A DNA stretch of 32,147 nucleotides from Acidobacteriota bacterium (GTDB lineage: Bacteria > Acidobacteriota > Aminicenantia > Aminicenantales > Saccharicenantaceae), in NCBI GenBank assembly GCA_028749205.1, contig JAQULR010000018.1, positions 1 to 32,147 on the forward strand, read 5' to 3'. The translations under genes were made by a program, and so were the position numbers. This document shows, one piece after another, positions 30,925 through 32,147 of the stretch (its first letter is position 1; each line of letters begins with the position of its first letter). The notes below the pieces were generated by a model. It did no database searches, was not told the DNA's origin, and saw only the letters and a program-made list of their open reading frames with translations.

Positions 30925-30938
30925 TGCCTAATTAGGCA
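30925..30938. terminator. Short palindrome after the gene remnant
   Basis: TGCCTAATTAGGCA is a perfect 14-bp palindrome 24 bases beyond the remnant stop. It is too short and lacks a T-run, so a terminator role is uncertain. Confidence 0.35.
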
Positions 30939-30961
30939 GAAACCCGCCAGTGAAAAGGGCT

Positions 30962-31074
30962 AGGTGCTGGAGTCTTTCCCTGCCTCCCCGGGAACCAGTC
31001 CCGTCGGTTCCCCCCATCGGCTTTGCCGATAGGACCCCCTTCCGCTATGGAGTCAGGGAAAGACTCCAGCACCT
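30962..31074. repeat. 113-bp inverted-repeat element with perfect 21-bp arms and two inner hairpins
   Basis: Arms at 30962-30982 and 31054-31074 are exact complements (left begins AGGTGCTGGAGTC). Inside are two further perfect stems: GGGAACC / GGTTCCC (about 30990-31012) and ATCGGC / GCCGAT (about 31017-31031), giving a three-way-junction shape. The segment from CCGCTATGG to the right end is loosely repeated at 31194-31234. It is GC-rich compared with its surroundings and has no coding potential. It could be a structured RNA, a MITE or a protein-binding cruciform. Confidence 0.85.
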
Positions 31075-31193
31075 TCTGTTCTCTAGTTGGAAAGTTCCCT
31101 GGTTAGAATATAACCAGAATAATACCTTGCCAATGTCATTAGTCTCCTTTGAGTCAGCTCTTTCGTTTCACCGCTCATCTTCCGAGCTAACAG

Positions 31194-31234
31194 ATTTCCC
31201 CTCTGCTATGGAATAAGGAAAAGTTTGGGCACCT
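31194..31234. repeat. Degenerate copy of the right half of the 113-bp element
   Basis: TTTCCCCTCTGCTATGGAAT followed by AAGGAAAAG and GGGCACC parallels CCCCTTCCGCTATGGAGTCA, GGGAAAG and CAGCACC in the 113-bp element. A matching left half was not found. Confidence 0.4.
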
Positions 31235-31453
31235 GATTACCTTGATATTGCACGGTTTTCTGAGCCTTGCCTGACGAAATTTCCCACGGATACTAAGAAA
31301 AACTTAAGACTAATTCCTGGGACACGGGGCTTTTGTAGAGACTTATGACCTGGCCTTATAATTTGCCTTTTTAACAATTAGTGTCTTAAAGTATGTTAAA
31401 GATGGTAAAATCTTATATGAAAAAGACACCCCTAATTCAGGAGAAAAATTGTT

Positions 31454-32147
31454 ATGAAGAGAATTGCCATCAAGGGAAACTTGATCCTTCCTGACCGGCT
31501 GGTAGAAAACGGCCTGGTAGTTATCAAGAACGAGTTGATTGAAGAGATCATAGAATCAGCTGGCAACCTGAGCCCGTTATCTTTGGAAACCCATGATTAC
31601 AGCGGACACTGGGTTTCGCCCGGGCTAATGGATGTTCATCTTCACGGGGCTTTAGGAAAAGAAGTTATGGATGGTGAAGTTGACAGCCTGAAGAAAATTG
31701 CTGAACATCAGGCGGCTTGCGGAGTAACTGCTTTTTTCCCCACAACCCTGACTGCTCCTTTTGAGGCTGTGATAAGAGCTATTGAAACCGTGAGGGAAGC
31801 TGCTGGAGAAGACCTGCCATCTGAGATTGCTGGAATTCATTTGGAAGGACCCTATGTCAGCCTGAAAAGAAAAGGAGCCCAGGACCCGAAATATCTCAGG
31901 GAAATTAAGGAGGAAGACCTGGAAAGGCTCCAGGAGGCGCTTGGCAGTCTAAAAACCCTGATCACCATCGCCCCTGAAGCTGGTCGGAATAAAGAATATA
32001 TTCAAAAAATGGTGGGCCTCGGTTGGGTAGTCTCCATTGGTCATTCTGATGCTACCTATGATGAGGCCATAGAAGCCGTAGAAGCCGGGGCTAATCATGC
32101 GACCCATCTTTTTAATGCCTGGAGGGAATTGCATCACCGGGAGCCTG
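31454..32147 (+). CDS. nagA: N-acetylglucosamine-6-phosphate deacetylase, N-terminal part (runs off window)
   Basis: Removes the acetyl group from GlcNAc-6-P to give glucosamine-6-P; cytosolic amidohydrolase. The first 231 residues are present of a usual 370-400. Landmarks: WVSPGLMDVHLHGALG (metal-binding HxH), ACGVTAFFPTTLTAP, AGIHLEGPYVSLKRKGAQDP (metal-binding Glu), TIAPE, VVSIGHSDATYDEA (His) and GANHATHLFNAWRELHHREP (His). In most NagA this last motif reads FNAMxxLHHREPG, so Met is Trp here. AGGAG lies ten bases before the ATG. The frame is open to the window end. It is probably the next step of the sugar pathway after the kinase and isomerase genes, though 750 bp and repeats separate it from the transporter gene. 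Confidence 0.92.
   Translation, partial: MKRIAIKGNLILPDRLVENGLVVIKNELIEEIIESAGNLSPLSLETHDYSGHWVSPGLMDVHLHGALGKEVMDGEVDSLKKIAEHQAACGVTAFFPTTLTAPFEAVIRAIETVREAAGEDLPSEIAGIHLEGPYVSLKRKGAQDPKYLREIKEEDLERLQEALGSLKTLITIAPEAGRNKEYIQKMVGLGWVVSIGHSDATYDEAIEAVEAGANHATHLFNAWRELHHREP

Overview
This 32 kb window comes from a bacterium with a Gram-negative-type envelope. Almost half of the complete genes encode proteins with a lipobox or a cleavable signal peptide. They include large secreted peptidases and beta-propellers, Asp-box proteins, and serine hydrolases. This gene mix, the moderate GC content and the load of small palindromic repeats suggest an uncultured heterotroph such as Aminicenantota/Acidobacteriota. 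That placement is inference from gene content; no marker gene that would settle it lies in the window.

Layout. (1) Positions 1-1473, minus strand: carB runs off the left edge. Its partner carA survives only as the last 43 codons and is cut off by an A/G-rich tract plus a GGGACAC hairpin. Beyond that lies a scrap of an IS91-like transposase zinc finger. (2) 1474-6948: two divergent genes, an oligopeptidase B-like lipoprotein and a 910-residue Asp-box (sortilin/VPS10-like) secreted protein. (3) 6953-9460: a decaying stretch with a perfect 32-nt palindrome, a DUF4438 C-terminal remnant, an intact PadR regulator with a textbook promoter and built-in operator, and a membrane protein broken by apparently three frameshifts. 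(4) 9461-12425, minus strand: a DJ-1/PfpI lipoprotein, then a three-gene set made of a tiny six-cysteine exported protein, a 6-bladed beta-propeller and a thioredoxin-fold-like lipoprotein. (5) 12644-17041: a complete fructose-type PTS as IIC, IIB and an HPr-EI-IIA fusion. (6) 17049-21182: a beta-lactamase-fold serine hydrolase, a DUF4097 lipoprotein and a SYLF-domain protein. (7) 21308-23096: two tiny paralogous proteins followed by an ArsA/Get3-type ATPase with an HSP20-like tail. (8) 23178-32147: carbohydrate genes, namely a GH18 lipoprotein, a GH42 glycosidase, a ROK kinase, a SIS sugar isomerase, an MFS sugar transporter, a gene remnant and the start of nagA.

How the genes work together. 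Region 8 reads as an amino-sugar/galactoside pathway: glycosidases outside the cytoplasmic membrane, MFS uptake, phosphorylation by the ROK kinase, and isomerisation/deacetylation by the SIS protein and NagA. Region 5 is an independent PEP-driven uptake route in which one cytosolic polypeptide carries all three general phosphotransfer domains.

The most unusual content is non-coding or small. One repeat family (160-181 bp full copies, a 53-bp deleted copy and a one-ended fragment) recurs at four sites; one copy supplies the stop codon of the DUF4097 gene and another splits the PTS genes. A second inverted repeat, core CTGGATTATT...AATAATCCAG, sits just upstream of several genes for exported proteins. 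A 113-bp element with perfect 21-bp arms and two internal hairpins lies upstream of nagA. Candidates for an undescribed system are the six-cysteine-protein/propeller operon and the small-paralogue/ArsA-HSP20 operon. No tRNA, rRNA or CRISPR array was recognised by eye.
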